This document shows, piece by piece, positions 7,001 through 14,195 of a stretch of DNA of 19,199 nucleotides. Source of the stretch: Oscillospiraceae bacterium (GTDB taxonomy: Bacteria > Bacillota > Clostridia > Oscillospirales > Ruminococcaceae); assembly GCA_003531585.1 (NCBI GenBank), contig DQFX01000024.1, positions 1-19,199 on the forward strand, given 5' to 3'. Both the position numbers and the translations under genes were made by a program. Position 1 is the first letter of the stretch. The number at the start of each line of letters is the position of its first letter. The notes beneath the pieces are model-generated. The model made no database searches, was not told the origin of the DNA, and saw nothing but the letters and a program-made list of their open reading frames with translations.

Positions 7001-8725
7001 AATGGTACCCTTAATTTCATGATTCCGACAACTGATTCATCACCTGTTGGAAAATCTTCGAAAATAACCATAACGCTGAAGACGCAGAATTACAAGGATA
7101 TAACATTCTCGGTCAATATCCTGATCACTGACAAAAAGCCGCAGCAGGCTCCGGAATGCGTGGTGTCCGTTCAGCAGGTGAACACAACATCTTTCAATGT
7201 AGTAATAGAGCCGATCGACGGCGCGGAATACAAATTCGACGGCTTCAGCTGGAGCTTAAATAATGTATCTGACTTTGTTGACCATGACACGGAAGTTGTT
7301 GCATATATCCGCATGAAAGAAACATCAGAGTATTCCGCAAGCGACGCAGCGTCAGCTACCATCAGAACTGGTCACGGTGAGCTTACTCATCACGAAGCGG
7401 TTTCCTCCACCTGTACCGTAAATGGAAATATTGAGTACTGGTCATGCGACTGGTGCCAGAGATATTTCAGCGATCCTGACGCGAAAAATGAGGTCAGCCT
7501 TGAAAGCACGGTGCGTCCACTCGCAAAGCACATTTCAGGCGAACCGAAAGAAGATTACAATGATTTCAAAGAAGCCGAATGCGGGATACCCGGATACCGT
7601 ACCGAGGTAATTTACTGCACTGTGTGCAATGAGGAGCAGTCAAGGACAAGAGTAGATATTCCCGCCCTGGAGCATAAAACCAGCAAAATACTGAGAGACA
7701 ACGAAGTGCCTGCAAAGTGCGAAGCACCTGGTTCTTATGATGAATATACAAAGTGCTTGCGGTGCGGTATCGAGCTTTCCAGAGATACCGTGACAGTACC
7801 CAAACTGGGGCACATCTGGTCTGCGGAATATCAGAAAGACCGGAACGGTCACTGGCATATCTGTGAAAACTGCAGCCAAGTCTCCGAAGTTCAGCCGCAT
7901 ATTTCCGGCGGTCCTGCGACTTACACCTCCCCGGAGATATGCACCGTGTGCGCTTATGAAATAACACCGAAAAAAACAAGCGGCGGTTCGGGCGGAAGCT
8001 CCGGAGGATCAGTCGGCTCCGGCAAGGGCGGCGCGGAGAAACGCAAAGAAACTCTGCCGTTCATGAATGGAGGCGACGGAAGCTGGAAAGACATCGCGTC
8101 AATGCTGGAAGAACTTGCACCGGGAAGCAGTGCGGTCATCGAACTGAACGGCAATACCGATGTTCCGGAAATGGTATTCGCTGCGATGGTCAAAAACAGC
8201 CTTACGGTTGAGTTTTCGCTTGACAGCACAAAGAGCTGGGTGGCTGACGGATCAAGGCTCAATGCTATTTCTGACGCGGATTTTTCCATTCTGCCAGGGA
8301 ACAATGATAAGAGCAGCCTGCGAGGAATTCCGGGCGCTGATCTGAAAATTTCCGGCACGGCTATCCCCGCCGGTTTAAAGCTGAATTTCAGAAAACAGTT
8401 TGCGGGTTATTTCGCAAATCTTTACAGACAGGTCAACGGGAAACCGCAGTTCCTGAAATGTGCAGGAGTTGGCGAAGACGGCTCTGCTATACTGTCCGGC
8501 ACAGATTCGAAGGGCGAATATATCGTTATGGTGTGCGCCTACAGCGACCTTCCCGGCGACATGAACAATGATGGCGTGCTGAATGCGTTGGACGCGTCTG
8601 CTGTGCTGAAATACATCGTTGGAATGGGGACTGCCGCAAATCCGGAGGTTTCCGACCTTAACGGAGATAAAACCGTCAACGCGCTTGACGCTTCTCTTAT
8701 TTTGAAAAAAGCAGTAGGTTTTTAA
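4013..8725 (+). CDS. Very large secreted mosaic dockerin protein (1570 aa)
   Basis: Exported adhesin- or scaffold-like protein. A signal peptide ends near 'MTVFA' (about residue 28). Two Big_2-like Ig domains follow (about 30-110 and 110-200; 'VATVGKKNGLLTAVGPGSVK', 'VATVNMKTGVVTAEGEGTAT'), then another Ig-like segment (to about 285). Next come a first block of CxxC repeats (about 289-425), GLUG repeats (about 426-590, 'VGGIAGRNSGTISNC' and 'GGICGTNYGTIENC'), and two MBG/YDG-like repeats sharing 'KYFDEN' and 'PGTYTV' (about 763-941). After another Ig-like stretch there is a second CxxC block (about 1119-1319), a Gly/Ser linker (about 1322-1343), the uncharacterised shared module (about 1356-1512) and a dockerin (about 1513-1570). 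The dockerin loops are 'DMNNDGVLNALD' and 'DLNGDKTVNALD'; the second has Lys where Gly is usual. No enzyme motif is seen. GGGAGG supports the start. Confidence 0.88.
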   Translation: MKRFTSIFTAVAVVLTLMMSVMPMTVFAAYKLTKNDGSAIPARIDVGESFNIKVDGAKVYFYSDNKEVATVGKKNGLLTAVGPGSVKIKGVNQSTGKTIATKTINVCLRATSVTPSESEIYLTDIGSTAEISVVLTPSNSTDIIRYVSDSKDVATVNMKTGVVTAEGEGTATITIYSKRTAASSADDEGTLTATVRVTVGKFLSSVSARTDQTIEVKFTQGVSSLTADELILQESSATSWMKIKCVTKLSSDTYLIQVEPKYKMSDKKYTLTMKKTGSKLEFNGTTNTCEHNWQETGEIPANCTECRQIIMTCSLCQQQKNVPDETVKALGHIETKIVVVRQPTCTVNGVQYYVCDRCGRAIDSLIEKLPHNYVETSQRIPATCVEPEYIVMKCSSCDTIEKIPVAGELKDHSFDENGICTVCGVYRISNEDELFRFSEAVNGGKVNINALMTDNVVCTRAWTPIGTYKNRYMGTFEGRGHTISGLHADTSNNVGLFGFIGSDGSVSQVGLIDSSVTGKNEVGGIAGRNSGTISNCFSIVEIKADYYFGGICGTNYGTIENCYSIVKMESKPTGGGVCGSKTDTSKISNCYYNSDIYRFNNGIGTGVSTFDMISENALTLMKLDDKIWDVKPYDSTTLYFPGFKDTSVFPAYEYDARLTIDCAGTEPFTVANVPAFTLDAQIKLGESFGYFSVLSDDNADKLELYSDNVKLSAGVTYDPDGAEAEVADRFEPGERSFVVKFTGNALFDGKTAEKTLVLRPLELTAADFIFSAPMLPVEYSGIAHTASVVPAAGVTGVGKITVKYFDENGGETQPILPGVYTVKIDVEAGSVYPAVNGLTDESWKFTIGKTIITADDIRFTPPPELSYSGSAKAAYVTSDRLPEEVNKLLEVKYFDENNNEAEPITPGTYTVSVSVNESDNIAGTTVPFTSGDWSFTIVKAEKIIPDVELPYIWTDTGYKSVEIKGLPDDTGDMEEPVIAIDDPAEDVFTPDSVSFSNGTLNFMIPTTDSSPVGKSSKITITLKTQNYKDITFSVNILITDKKPQQAPECVVSVQQVNTTSFNVVIEPIDGAEYKFDGFSWSLNNVSDFVDHDTEVVAYIRMKETSEYSASDAASATIRTGHGELTHHEAVSSTCTVNGNIEYWSCDWCQRYFSDPDAKNEVSLESTVRPLAKHISGEPKEDYNDFKEAECGIPGYRTEVIYCTVCNEEQSRTRVDIPALEHKTSKILRDNEVPAKCEAPGSYDEYTKCLRCGIELSRDTVTVPKLGHIWSAEYQKDRNGHWHICENCSQVSEVQPHISGGPATYTSPEICTVCAYEITPKKTSGGSGGSSGGSVGSGKGGAEKRKETLPFMNGGDGSWKDIASMLEELAPGSSAVIELNGNTDVPEMVFAAMVKNSLTVEFSLDSTKSWVADGSRLNAISDADFSILPGNNDKSSLRGIPGADLKISGTAIPAGLKLNFRKQFAGYFANLYRQVNGKPQFLKCAGVGEDGSAILSGTDSKGEYIVMVCAYSDLPGDMNNDGVLNALDASAVLKYIVGMGTAANPEVSDLNGDKTVNALDASLILKKAVGF

Positions 8726-8733
8726 ATAAAATG

Positions 8734-8774
8734 AACACTCCCGGAGCTGGCTTCAGCTTCGGGAGTGTTTTATT
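8734..8774. terminator. Bidirectional terminator between dockerin gene and tRNA-Leu
   Basis: AACACTCCCG (8734-8743) pairs with CGGGAGTGTT (8760-8769), and AGCTG (8745-8749) with CAGCT (8754-8758), with one G-T pair between them and the loop GCTT. A T-rich run follows on the plus strand. On the minus strand TTTTATTT follows, so it can also end the convergent tRNA transcript. Confidence 0.85.
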
Positions 8775-8814
8775 GTATATCGAACCACCCGGCAAAGGCG
8801 GCTCAGTATTAATA

Positions 8815-8901
8815 TGGTGCCGGTAGCGGGGGTCGAACCCGCACGGTATCGCTACCAAAGGATTTTGAGTCCTCCTCGTCTGCCAATTCCAACATACCGG
8901 C
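8815..8901 (-). tRNA. tRNA-Leu (anticodon CAA)
   Basis: Reverse-complemented, the acceptor arms GCCGGTA (8895-8901) and TACCGGC (8819-8825) pair perfectly. The discriminator A and an encoded CCA follow (8815-8818). The anticodon loop is CTCAAAA with anticodon CAA, reading UUG codons. The long variable arm (GGTA/TACC stem) is the class II mark of tRNA-Leu. The T-arm is GCGGG-TTCGACC-CCCGC. It has its own promoter and shares the terminator at 8734-8774. Confidence 0.95.
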
Positions 8902-8932
8902 TCAGACTCCGGATCCACCGGAGAATACAGTT

Positions 8933-8961
8933 ATTGTACCACAAAATGACGGCTTTGTCAA
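8933..8961 (-). promoter_or_regulatory. Promoter of tRNA-Leu, overlapping the rlmN stop codon
   Basis: On the minus strand, TTGACA (8956-8961) and TACAAT (8933-8938) are 17 bp apart and end about 30 bp before the tRNA 5' end. The TGA inside the -35 box is the stop codon of the upstream rlmN-family gene. Confidence 0.8.
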
Positions 8962-9998
8962 CAGTTTTTTTCACATTCAGCGGAGTGCAGCGAACTCAAC
9001 TGACCGCACGCCGCCGCGATGTCACCGCCGAACTCCCGCCGCATCGTGACCGAGACTCCGCGCTTCTTGAGAACATCGTAGAACGCCATGATACGCTCCC
9101 GGCTGCTTCTTGTGAATCCGCTGTCGTTGCCGTTGTAGGGGATTATGTTGACGTAGAATTCCCTGCCCTGCGCGCCGTAACCGACCAGCCCGGCGAGCTC
9201 TTCCGCCTGCTCCGGCGAATCGTTTACGCCGGAAAGCATGACGTACTCCAGCGTTACCCTGCGGTTGTGGAGCCGTGCGAACTCCCGAGCCGCCGCGATG
9301 ACCTCCCGCACCGGATAACGTCGGTTCACGGGCATTATCTCCGAGCGGAGCGCGTAGTCAGCCGCGTGGAGGCTCACGGCAAGGCTGCACGGGTGCGGAA
9401 GCTCCGTCCACGCCCTGATCCCCGGGATTATCCCGCATGTCGAAACCGTGACGTGCTTCTCCCCGAGCGCCAGCGCCTTGTAATCCACGCAGTTGGCGCA
9501 GAAATCCTGCACCGCGTCGAAATTATCGAATGGCTCGCCTATCCCCATGACCGTCACGCTGTGGATATCCGCGGAGCACTCCCGGCGGATTTTCATCACC
9601 TGAGCCATTATCTCCCCGGCTGTGAGGCTGCGGCGCTTCTTGAGCCGTCCGCTCTGGCAGAACGCGCAGCCCATCGCGCACCCTACCTGCGTGGAAACGC
9701 ACACGCTCCCGCCGTACGCCTGCCGCATGAGAACGCTCTCAACAAGGCTTCCGTCCGGATATTCCAGCAGCAGCTTCTCCGTGCTGTCGTCGCCGCTGCG
9801 GGCGACCGTTTCAGGCAGCTCCATCGTGAATTCCTCCGACAGCGCGGATATCACCCTCTGCGCGAACGGAAGCTCCGAAAAATCTCTCAGACCGCGCTGA
9901 TAGAGCCGCTCGAGCATTATCGCGGCCTTCGCCGGATTCTCTCCCCGGCTGCTGAACCAATCCTCAAGCGCCGGGCGCGTCATTGACCAGATGTCCAT
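8958..9998 (-). CDS. rlmN: RlmN-family 23S rRNA adenine C2-methyltransferase
   Basis: Radical-SAM methyltransferase of 346 aa, a usual family length. RlmN makes 2-methyladenosine at A2503 of 23S rRNA and position 37 of some tRNAs through a methyl-cysteine intermediate. The cluster motif is C107-x3-C111-x2-C114. The two family-specific cysteines are present: C100 in 'VCVSTQVGC' and C331 in 'DIAAACGQL'. Other marks are 'MGIGEPFDNFD', 'SLHAADYALRSEIMPVNRRY' and 'NIIPYNG'. The residues after the cluster, 'CQSGRLKKRR', differ from the common 'CSTG/CAST' form, so this may be a divergent RlmN or a second paralog. ATG at 9996-9998 directly follows the TAA of the upstream gene, and AGGAGG (10004-10009) lies inside that gene's last codons, so translation is probably coupled. 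Confidence 0.82.
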   Translation of the reverse strand: MDIWSMTRPALEDWFSSRGENPAKAAIMLERLYQRGLRDFSELPFAQRVISALSEEFTMELPETVARSGDDSTEKLLLEYPDGSLVESVLMRQAYGGSVCVSTQVGCAMGCAFCQSGRLKKRRSLTAGEIMAQVMKIRRECSADIHSVTVMGIGEPFDNFDAVQDFCANCVDYKALALGEKHVTVSTCGIIPGIRAWTELPHPCSLAVSLHAADYALRSEIMPVNRRYPVREVIAAAREFARLHNRRVTLEYVMLSGVNDSPEQAEELAGLVGYGAQGREFYVNIIPYNGNDSGFTRSSRERIMAFYDVLKKRGVSVTMRREFGGDIAAACGQLSSLHSAECEKNC

Positions 9999-10928
9999 TT
10001 AACCCTCCTGAAAACGCAGTCCCTGAATGCTGTCGAGCTGCTTCTGCCGCTTCATTACGCCGCCCAGTACCGCACGCTTGTCGAGACTCCACAGCGGGGC
10101 AAGCAGGGAATCCCGGCCGCCATCGCCGGTGAGCCGCTCTATCACGGTCTCAGGCGGTAAATACTCAAGCTGTTTCACCACCGTTTCAATGTAGCTTTCG
10201 CGCTCCATCGGCGTGTATTCTCCCGAGATATACATACCTGCAAGCGGCGTGCCTTTTATTACATGCAGGAGATGTATCTTAACTCCGTCAGGGCGCATTT
10301 TCCCGAGAATCTCAGCTGTTTGCAGCATCATCTCCGTTGACTCGCCGGGCAGTCCGTTTATTATGTGTACGCAGATACGCAGTCCGGCATTCCGGGCGGT
10401 GTTGAAGCCCTCTGTGAACCGCGCGAGATCGTGCCCGCGGTTGATGAGCCGCGCGGTGGAGTCATGCGCGGTCTGTAGCCCAAGCTCCACCGTGACCGGA
10501 ACGCCAAGCGAAGCGAGGAACTCTGCGCGCTCACGGTCGAGACAGTCGGCTCGGGTCGCGATTGAGATGCCGCAAATTTCGCATTCCAGAGCCTCGGAGT
10601 AGACCTCCCGCAGCCGGTCGAGCGTACCGTAGGTGTTCGTGTGCGCCTGAAAATACGCGATTATCCCCGCTTCCGGGTGAACCGCATGGATACGCTCAGT
10701 CTCGAGAAAGATCTGCTCCCGCACGGAAAGCTCCGGCGCCGTGAAGTAGCCGCTGCCGCCGGAGCAGTAAACGCACCCTCCAACGCCGCATGAGCCGTCG
10801 ATGTTCGGGCAGGTAAAGCCTGCGTCCACGACGGCCTTGTAAACGGGTCTGCCCCAGAACCGCCGGTTGTGGTATTTCAGCGTGTGGTAACGGCTTCCAT
10901 CATCGGAAAATGCAAACTTTTTCGGCAT
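9999..10928 (-). CDS. TIGR01212/YhcC-type radical-SAM protein
   Basis: Radical-SAM protein of 309 aa of unknown substrate in the TIGR01212 family (E. coli YhcC, B. subtilis YtqA). The iron-sulfur ligands follow the family pattern C40-x11-C52-x2-C55 ('FTCPNIDGSCGVGGCVYCS'), with an extra Cys47 in the spacer. N-terminal 'SRYHTLKYHNRRFWGRPVYK', the central 'VELGLQTAHDSTARLINRGH' and 'HIINGLPGES', and 'IKGTPLAGMY' fit the family. It is the first gene of a two-gene operon with the RlmN-family gene (junction TAAATG), which suggests a role near RNA modification or translation, though this is inference. The start is supported by GGGGTG about 8 nt upstream and a good promoter. Confidence 0.85.
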   Translation of the reverse strand: MPKKFAFSDDGSRYHTLKYHNRRFWGRPVYKAVVDAGFTCPNIDGSCGVGGCVYCSGGSGYFTAPELSVREQIFLETERIHAVHPEAGIIAYFQAHTNTYGTLDRLREVYSEALECEICGISIATRADCLDRERAEFLASLGVPVTVELGLQTAHDSTARLINRGHDLARFTEGFNTARNAGLRICVHIINGLPGESTEMMLQTAEILGKMRPDGVKIHLLHVIKGTPLAGMYISGEYTPMERESYIETVVKQLEYLPPETVIERLTGDGGRDSLLAPLWSLDKRAVLGGVMKRQKQLDSIQGLRFQEG

Positions 10929-10960
10929 GGGAACACCCCTTTTCTGAATAACTCTATGTA

Positions 10961-10989
10961 ATTATAGCATACCCTGCGGATTTCGTCAA
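10961..10989 (-). promoter_or_regulatory. Promoter of the yhcC-rlmN operon
   Basis: On the minus strand, TTGACG (10984-10989), 17 bp, then TATAAT (10961-10966) preceded by TGC, an extended -10. It lies about 32 bp before the start codon and diverges from the nrdD promoter. Confidence 0.78.
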
Positions 10990-11093
10990 CCTTATGTAAA
11001 TTCTCAGATGTGTACCAGCAGAGAAAAGCGCATAGGTCAGCGGAATTTCCAGAACGTTTACATTTAATGGATTTACATTGCGTACATAAATTT

Positions 11094-11105
11094 GTGATTT
11101 ATCAC
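11094..11105. promoter_or_regulatory. Palindrome GTGAT-TT-ATCAC upstream of nrdD
   Basis: A 12-bp dyad with perfect 5-bp arms, in a T/A-rich setting, ends 45 bp before the nrdD -35. It could be an operator for a dimeric regulator. Its arms resemble CRP/FNR half-sites, but the spacing differs from either consensus. The same gap also holds TTTACATT twice, 16 bp apart (from 11057 and 11073). Nothing else was recognised between 10990 and 11150. Confidence 0.35.
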
Positions 11106-11150
11106 GAAAATACCTGCCCTGATTTGTGCAAAACTTAATTTTATTATACC

Positions 11151-11179
11151 TTGACAAATGTTTCAGAAAACTATATAAT
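11151..11179 (+). promoter_or_regulatory. Promoter of nrdD
   Basis: TTGACA (11151-11156), a 17-bp spacer and TATAAT (11174-11179). Start of transcription near 11186; the leader carries AAAGGAG (11235-11241) 11 nt before the ATG at 11253. Confidence 0.85.
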
Positions 11180-11214
11180 AGATTTATCGTCTTTTTCGAT
11201 ACAAGATATTGTGT
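11168..11214 (+). promoter_or_regulatory. Paired NrdR boxes over the nrdD promoter
   Basis: From memory the NrdR box is ACACWATATATWGTGT. ATACAAGATATTGTGT (11199-11214) matches at 14 of 16 positions. AAACTATATAATAGAT (11168-11183) matches at 11 of 16 and covers the -10 box. The boxes begin 31 bp apart, three helical turns, which is the known arrangement for the repressor NrdR. Binding would block RNA polymerase when dATP is high. Confidence 0.72.
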
Positions 11215-11252
11215 TATTTTATTTCATTTTTTAAAAAGGAGCAATCAAAATA

Positions 11253-13586
11253 ATGGCAATGATAACAATGATAAAGAAGCGCGACGGACGCCAGGTACCC
11301 TTCAACATAGAGAAGATCGCCAACGCTATCTTTAAGGCAGCCCAGACAGTCGGCGGCAAGGACTACAGCGAAGCTATGGAGCTTGCGGACAGGGTGTGCC
11401 AGCAGCTCTCAGAAGAGGTTATAGGCAGGGATCCCTCCGTTGAGGAAGTACAGGATATGGTAGAAAGAGTGCTCGTCGAGCAGGGTCACGCAAAGACCGC
11501 CAAGGCTTACATACTGTACCGCGCAGACCGCACCAGGGCACGCGAGATGAACTCCACCCTGATGAAGATATACGAGGATCTGACCTTCATGTCCGCGTCT
11601 GACTGCGACATCAAGCGCGAAAACGCCAACATCGACGGCGACACCGCAATGGGGACTATGCTGAAATACGGCAGCGAAGGTGCCAAGCAGTTCAACGAGA
11701 TGTACGTGCTCGACCCGAAGCACTCCCAGGCGCACATCAACGGCGATATCCACATACACGACCTCGACTTCCTGACGCTCACCACCACCTGCTGCCAGAT
11801 AGACCTGCTCAAGCTGTTCCACGGCGGTTTTTCCACCGGCCACGGATACCTCCGCGAGCCGAACGATATTTCCAGCTACGCGGCGCTTGCGTGCATTGCC
11901 ATTCAGTCTAACCAGAACGACCAGCACGGCGGTCAGTCCGTGCCGATATTCGACTACGCCATGGCGGAGGGCGTTAAAAAGACCTTCCGCAGACTGTACA
12001 CCACCAACCTTGCGAAGGCGGTAAGCTTTACCCTCGGCATTGAGGATTACACCGAGGTGCTTGAGGAATTCAAGCTCATCGCAGGCGATATCGCCAAGGA
12101 ATACGGACTGTACCCCAGCCTCCAGAACAACGACGAATACAAGGCGAAGGAATGGGAGATCGCGTCCGCGAAGTACGGCGACGAGTTCTCGCACCTCCAG
12201 GACAGAGCTGAAAAGCTCGCCGAATCCGAGACCGACCGCGCGACCTACCAGGCAATGGAAGCGCTCATTCACAACCTGAACACGATGAATTCCCGCGCCG
12301 GCGCGCAGAATCCGTTCTCCTCGATAAACTACGGCACCGACACCTCCCCGGAGGGCAGAATGGTTATCAAGAACGTAATGCTCGCCGAGGAACACGGTCT
12401 GGGCAACGGTGAAACTCCGATTTTCCCGATACATATTTTCAAGGTCAAGGAGGGCGTCAACTACAACCCCGGCGACCCCAACTACGACCTTTTCAAGCTT
12501 GCTATCCGCGTTTCCGCAAAGCGCATGTTCCCGAACTTCTCGTTCATCGACGCTCCGTTCAACCTCCAGTACTACAAGCCCGGCGACTACCACACCGAAG
12601 CCGCTTACATGGGCTGCCGCACCAGAGTTATCGGCAACATTTACGACCCGAGCCGCGAGATAGTCACCGGCAGAGGCAATCTCAGCTTCACCACCATCAA
12701 CCTCCCGCGCCTTGCCATCGAGGCTCACGGCGACATCGACAAGTTCTACGCTTCCCTTGACGAAATGATGGATCTTGTCGTTGACCAGCTCCTGGCGCGG
12801 TTCAGGATACAGTGCAGCAAGCATGTAAGGAACTACCCGTTCCTGATGGGTCAGGGCGTCTGGATAGATTCCGAGAAGCTCTCCGAGAACGACAGCGTTG
12901 CCGAGATACTCAAGCACGGCACTCTCTCCATGGGATTCATCGGACTTGCAGAGTGCCTGAAGGCGCTCATCGGCGTACATCACGGCGAATCCCCCGAAGC
13001 GCAGAAGCTCGGTCTGGACATCATCACCCGCATGAGAAAGCGCATGGACGACGAGAGCGAAAAGACCCGCCTCAATTTCAGCCTGCTCGCAACTCCCGCA
13101 GAAGGACTTTCCGGCAGATTCGTCCGCATGGATAAGAAGATATACGGCGAGATCCCCGGCGTTACCGACCGCGAGTATTACACCAATTCGTTCCATATAC
13201 CGGTTTACTACAACATCAGCGCTTTCCGCAAGATCAAGCTTGAGGCTCCCTACCATGCGCTGACCAACGGCGGTCACATCAGCTACATCGAGCTTGACGG
13301 CGACCCGCTGAAGAACCTCGACGCATTCGAGCAGATAGTCCGCTGCATGAAGGAGCAGGGCATCGGCTACGGCGCGATAAATCACCCGATAGACCGCGAC
13401 CCGAAGTGCGGCTACACCGGCATCATCGACGACGAGTGCCCCTGCTGCCACCGCAAGGAAGAGGAAATCGCGTTTGAGCGTATCCGCCGCATAACCGGCT
13501 ACCTGGTAGGCACGCTTGACAGATTCAACAATGCAAAGCGCGCCGAAGAATCCGACCGCGTAAAGCACGGAACTTCCGAGGAATAA
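11253..13586 (+). CDS. nrdD: Anaerobic (class III) ribonucleoside-triphosphate reductase
   Basis: Glycyl-radical enzyme of 777 aa that reduces NTPs to dNTPs without oxygen. Residues about 4-95 are an ATP-cone ('KKRDGRQVPFNIEKIANAIF'), the allosteric on/off site. Likely active-site cysteines are in 'LTTTCCQIDL' (C180/C181) and 'MGCRTRV' (C455). 'SINYGTDTSPEG' is family-typical. The radical glycine is G749 in 'RRITGYLVG', 29 residues from the C-terminus. A metal-binding cluster has C719, C729, C731 and C732; compared with the E. coli type as I recall it, the first Cys of the first pair is replaced (D716). It is followed after 67 bp by its activase NrdG. The first ATG is chosen because AAAGGAG precedes it. 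Regulation by NrdR is likely from the boxes over the promoter. Confidence 0.96.
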   Translation: MAMITMIKKRDGRQVPFNIEKIANAIFKAAQTVGGKDYSEAMELADRVCQQLSEEVIGRDPSVEEVQDMVERVLVEQGHAKTAKAYILYRADRTRAREMNSTLMKIYEDLTFMSASDCDIKRENANIDGDTAMGTMLKYGSEGAKQFNEMYVLDPKHSQAHINGDIHIHDLDFLTLTTTCCQIDLLKLFHGGFSTGHGYLREPNDISSYAALACIAIQSNQNDQHGGQSVPIFDYAMAEGVKKTFRRLYTTNLAKAVSFTLGIEDYTEVLEEFKLIAGDIAKEYGLYPSLQNNDEYKAKEWEIASAKYGDEFSHLQDRAEKLAESETDRATYQAMEALIHNLNTMNSRAGAQNPFSSINYGTDTSPEGRMVIKNVMLAEEHGLGNGETPIFPIHIFKVKEGVNYNPGDPNYDLFKLAIRVSAKRMFPNFSFIDAPFNLQYYKPGDYHTEAAYMGCRTRVIGNIYDPSREIVTGRGNLSFTTINLPRLAIEAHGDIDKFYASLDEMMDLVVDQLLARFRIQCSKHVRNYPFLMGQGVWIDSEKLSENDSVAEILKHGTLSMGFIGLAECLKALIGVHHGESPEAQKLGLDIITRMRKRMDDESEKTRLNFSLLATPAEGLSGRFVRMDKKIYGEIPGVTDREYYTNSFHIPVYYNISAFRKIKLEAPYHALTNGGHISYIELDGDPLKNLDAFEQIVRCMKEQGIGYGAINHPIDRDPKCGYTGIIDDECPCCHRKEEEIAFERIRRITGYLVGTLDRFNNAKRAEESDRVKHGTSEE

Positions 13587-13607
13587 TTCAAAATCGAACC
13601 ATCTGCT

Positions 13608-13639
13608 GTGCGGGGTGACAAGCTCCGCACTGCTTTTTG
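13608..13639 (+). terminator. Possible attenuator hairpin between nrdD and nrdG
   Basis: GTGCGGGG (13608-13615) pairs with GCTCCGCAC (13623-13630) over 8 bp including one G-T pair, with a 7-nt loop, then TGCTTTTT. It could lower nrdG transcription relative to nrdD. The stem is short and three bases separate it from the T-run, so it is only a candidate. Confidence 0.45.
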
Positions 13640-13653
13640 TGAAAGGAAAACTA

Positions 13654-14157
13654 ATGGACATTAGAATAGCAGGAACCGTAGAGGATTCCATCGTAGACGG
13701 GCCCGGGCTGCGCTTCGTGGTTTTCGTGCAGGGCTGCCCCCATCACTGCGAAGGCTGCCACAATCCCGAGACCCACGACTTCTCCGCCGGGAAGCTCACC
13801 ACCACCGACGCGCTCTATGAAATGTGCATGGAAAATCCTCTGTGCAGCGGCGTGACCTTCTCCGGCGGCGAGCCGTTCTGCCAGCCGGAAGCGCTTTACG
13901 AGCTGGGAAGCCGCTTCAAAGACGCCGGAAAACACCTGATGTGCTACAGCGGCTGGACGTTCGAGGAACTGCTGAAAAAGTCCGGGCGCGAGGAGTACGT
14001 CGGGAAACTGCTGAGCATTCTCGACGTGCTGGTGGACGGAAGGTTCGATATCTCGAAGCGCTCGCTGTCGCTGCTGTTCCGCGGAAGTTCCAACCAGCGG
14101 CTTATCGACGTCCACGCCAGCCTTACAAATGGCGAAGCAGTGGAGCTTCCAGAATGA
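13654..14157 (+). CDS. nrdG: Anaerobic ribonucleotide reductase activating protein (radical SAM)
   Basis: Activase of 167 aa that uses S-adenosylmethionine and a [4Fe-4S] cluster to place the glycyl radical on NrdD. The cluster ligands are C28-x3-C32-x2-C35 ('QGCPHHCEGCHNP'). 'DGPGLRFVVFVQGC' and 'TFSGGEPFCQPE' are typical of glycyl-radical activases, and the length is normal. The ATG at 13654 is chosen because AAAGGAA (13643-13648) lies just upstream and the protein then begins 'MDIRIAGTVEDSIVDGPG', as in the family. The upstream in-frame GTG at 13615 lies in the hairpin region and has no ribosome binding site. It is co-oriented with nrdD, probably one operon. Confidence 0.94.
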   Translation: MDIRIAGTVEDSIVDGPGLRFVVFVQGCPHHCEGCHNPETHDFSAGKLTTTDALYEMCMENPLCSGVTFSGGEPFCQPEALYELGSRFKDAGKHLMCYSGWTFEELLKKSGREEYVGKLLSILDVLVDGRFDISKRSLSLLFRGSSNQRLIDVHASLTNGEAVELPE

Positions 14158-14195
14158 CGGTTACAAAATTGTAATAAAAAAAATCGCCGAAACGG

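Noticed and set aside
8814..9986. 390-codon plus-strand open frame covering the tRNA and the RlmN gene
   Set aside because: It runs through the tRNA and antisense to a conserved radical-SAM enzyme, and is Arg/Pro/His-rich with no domain.
11409..13691. 760-codon open frame on the minus strand across nrdD
   Set aside because: It is the antisense shadow of a G+C-rich gene with strong family motifs on the plus strand; it has no ribosome binding site and no recognisable domain.
14161..14174. Palindrome TTACAAAATTGTAA after nrdG
   Set aside because: The arms are weak A/T pairs followed by an A-run rather than a T-run, so it is not a plus-strand terminator; possible chance symmetry near a promoter.
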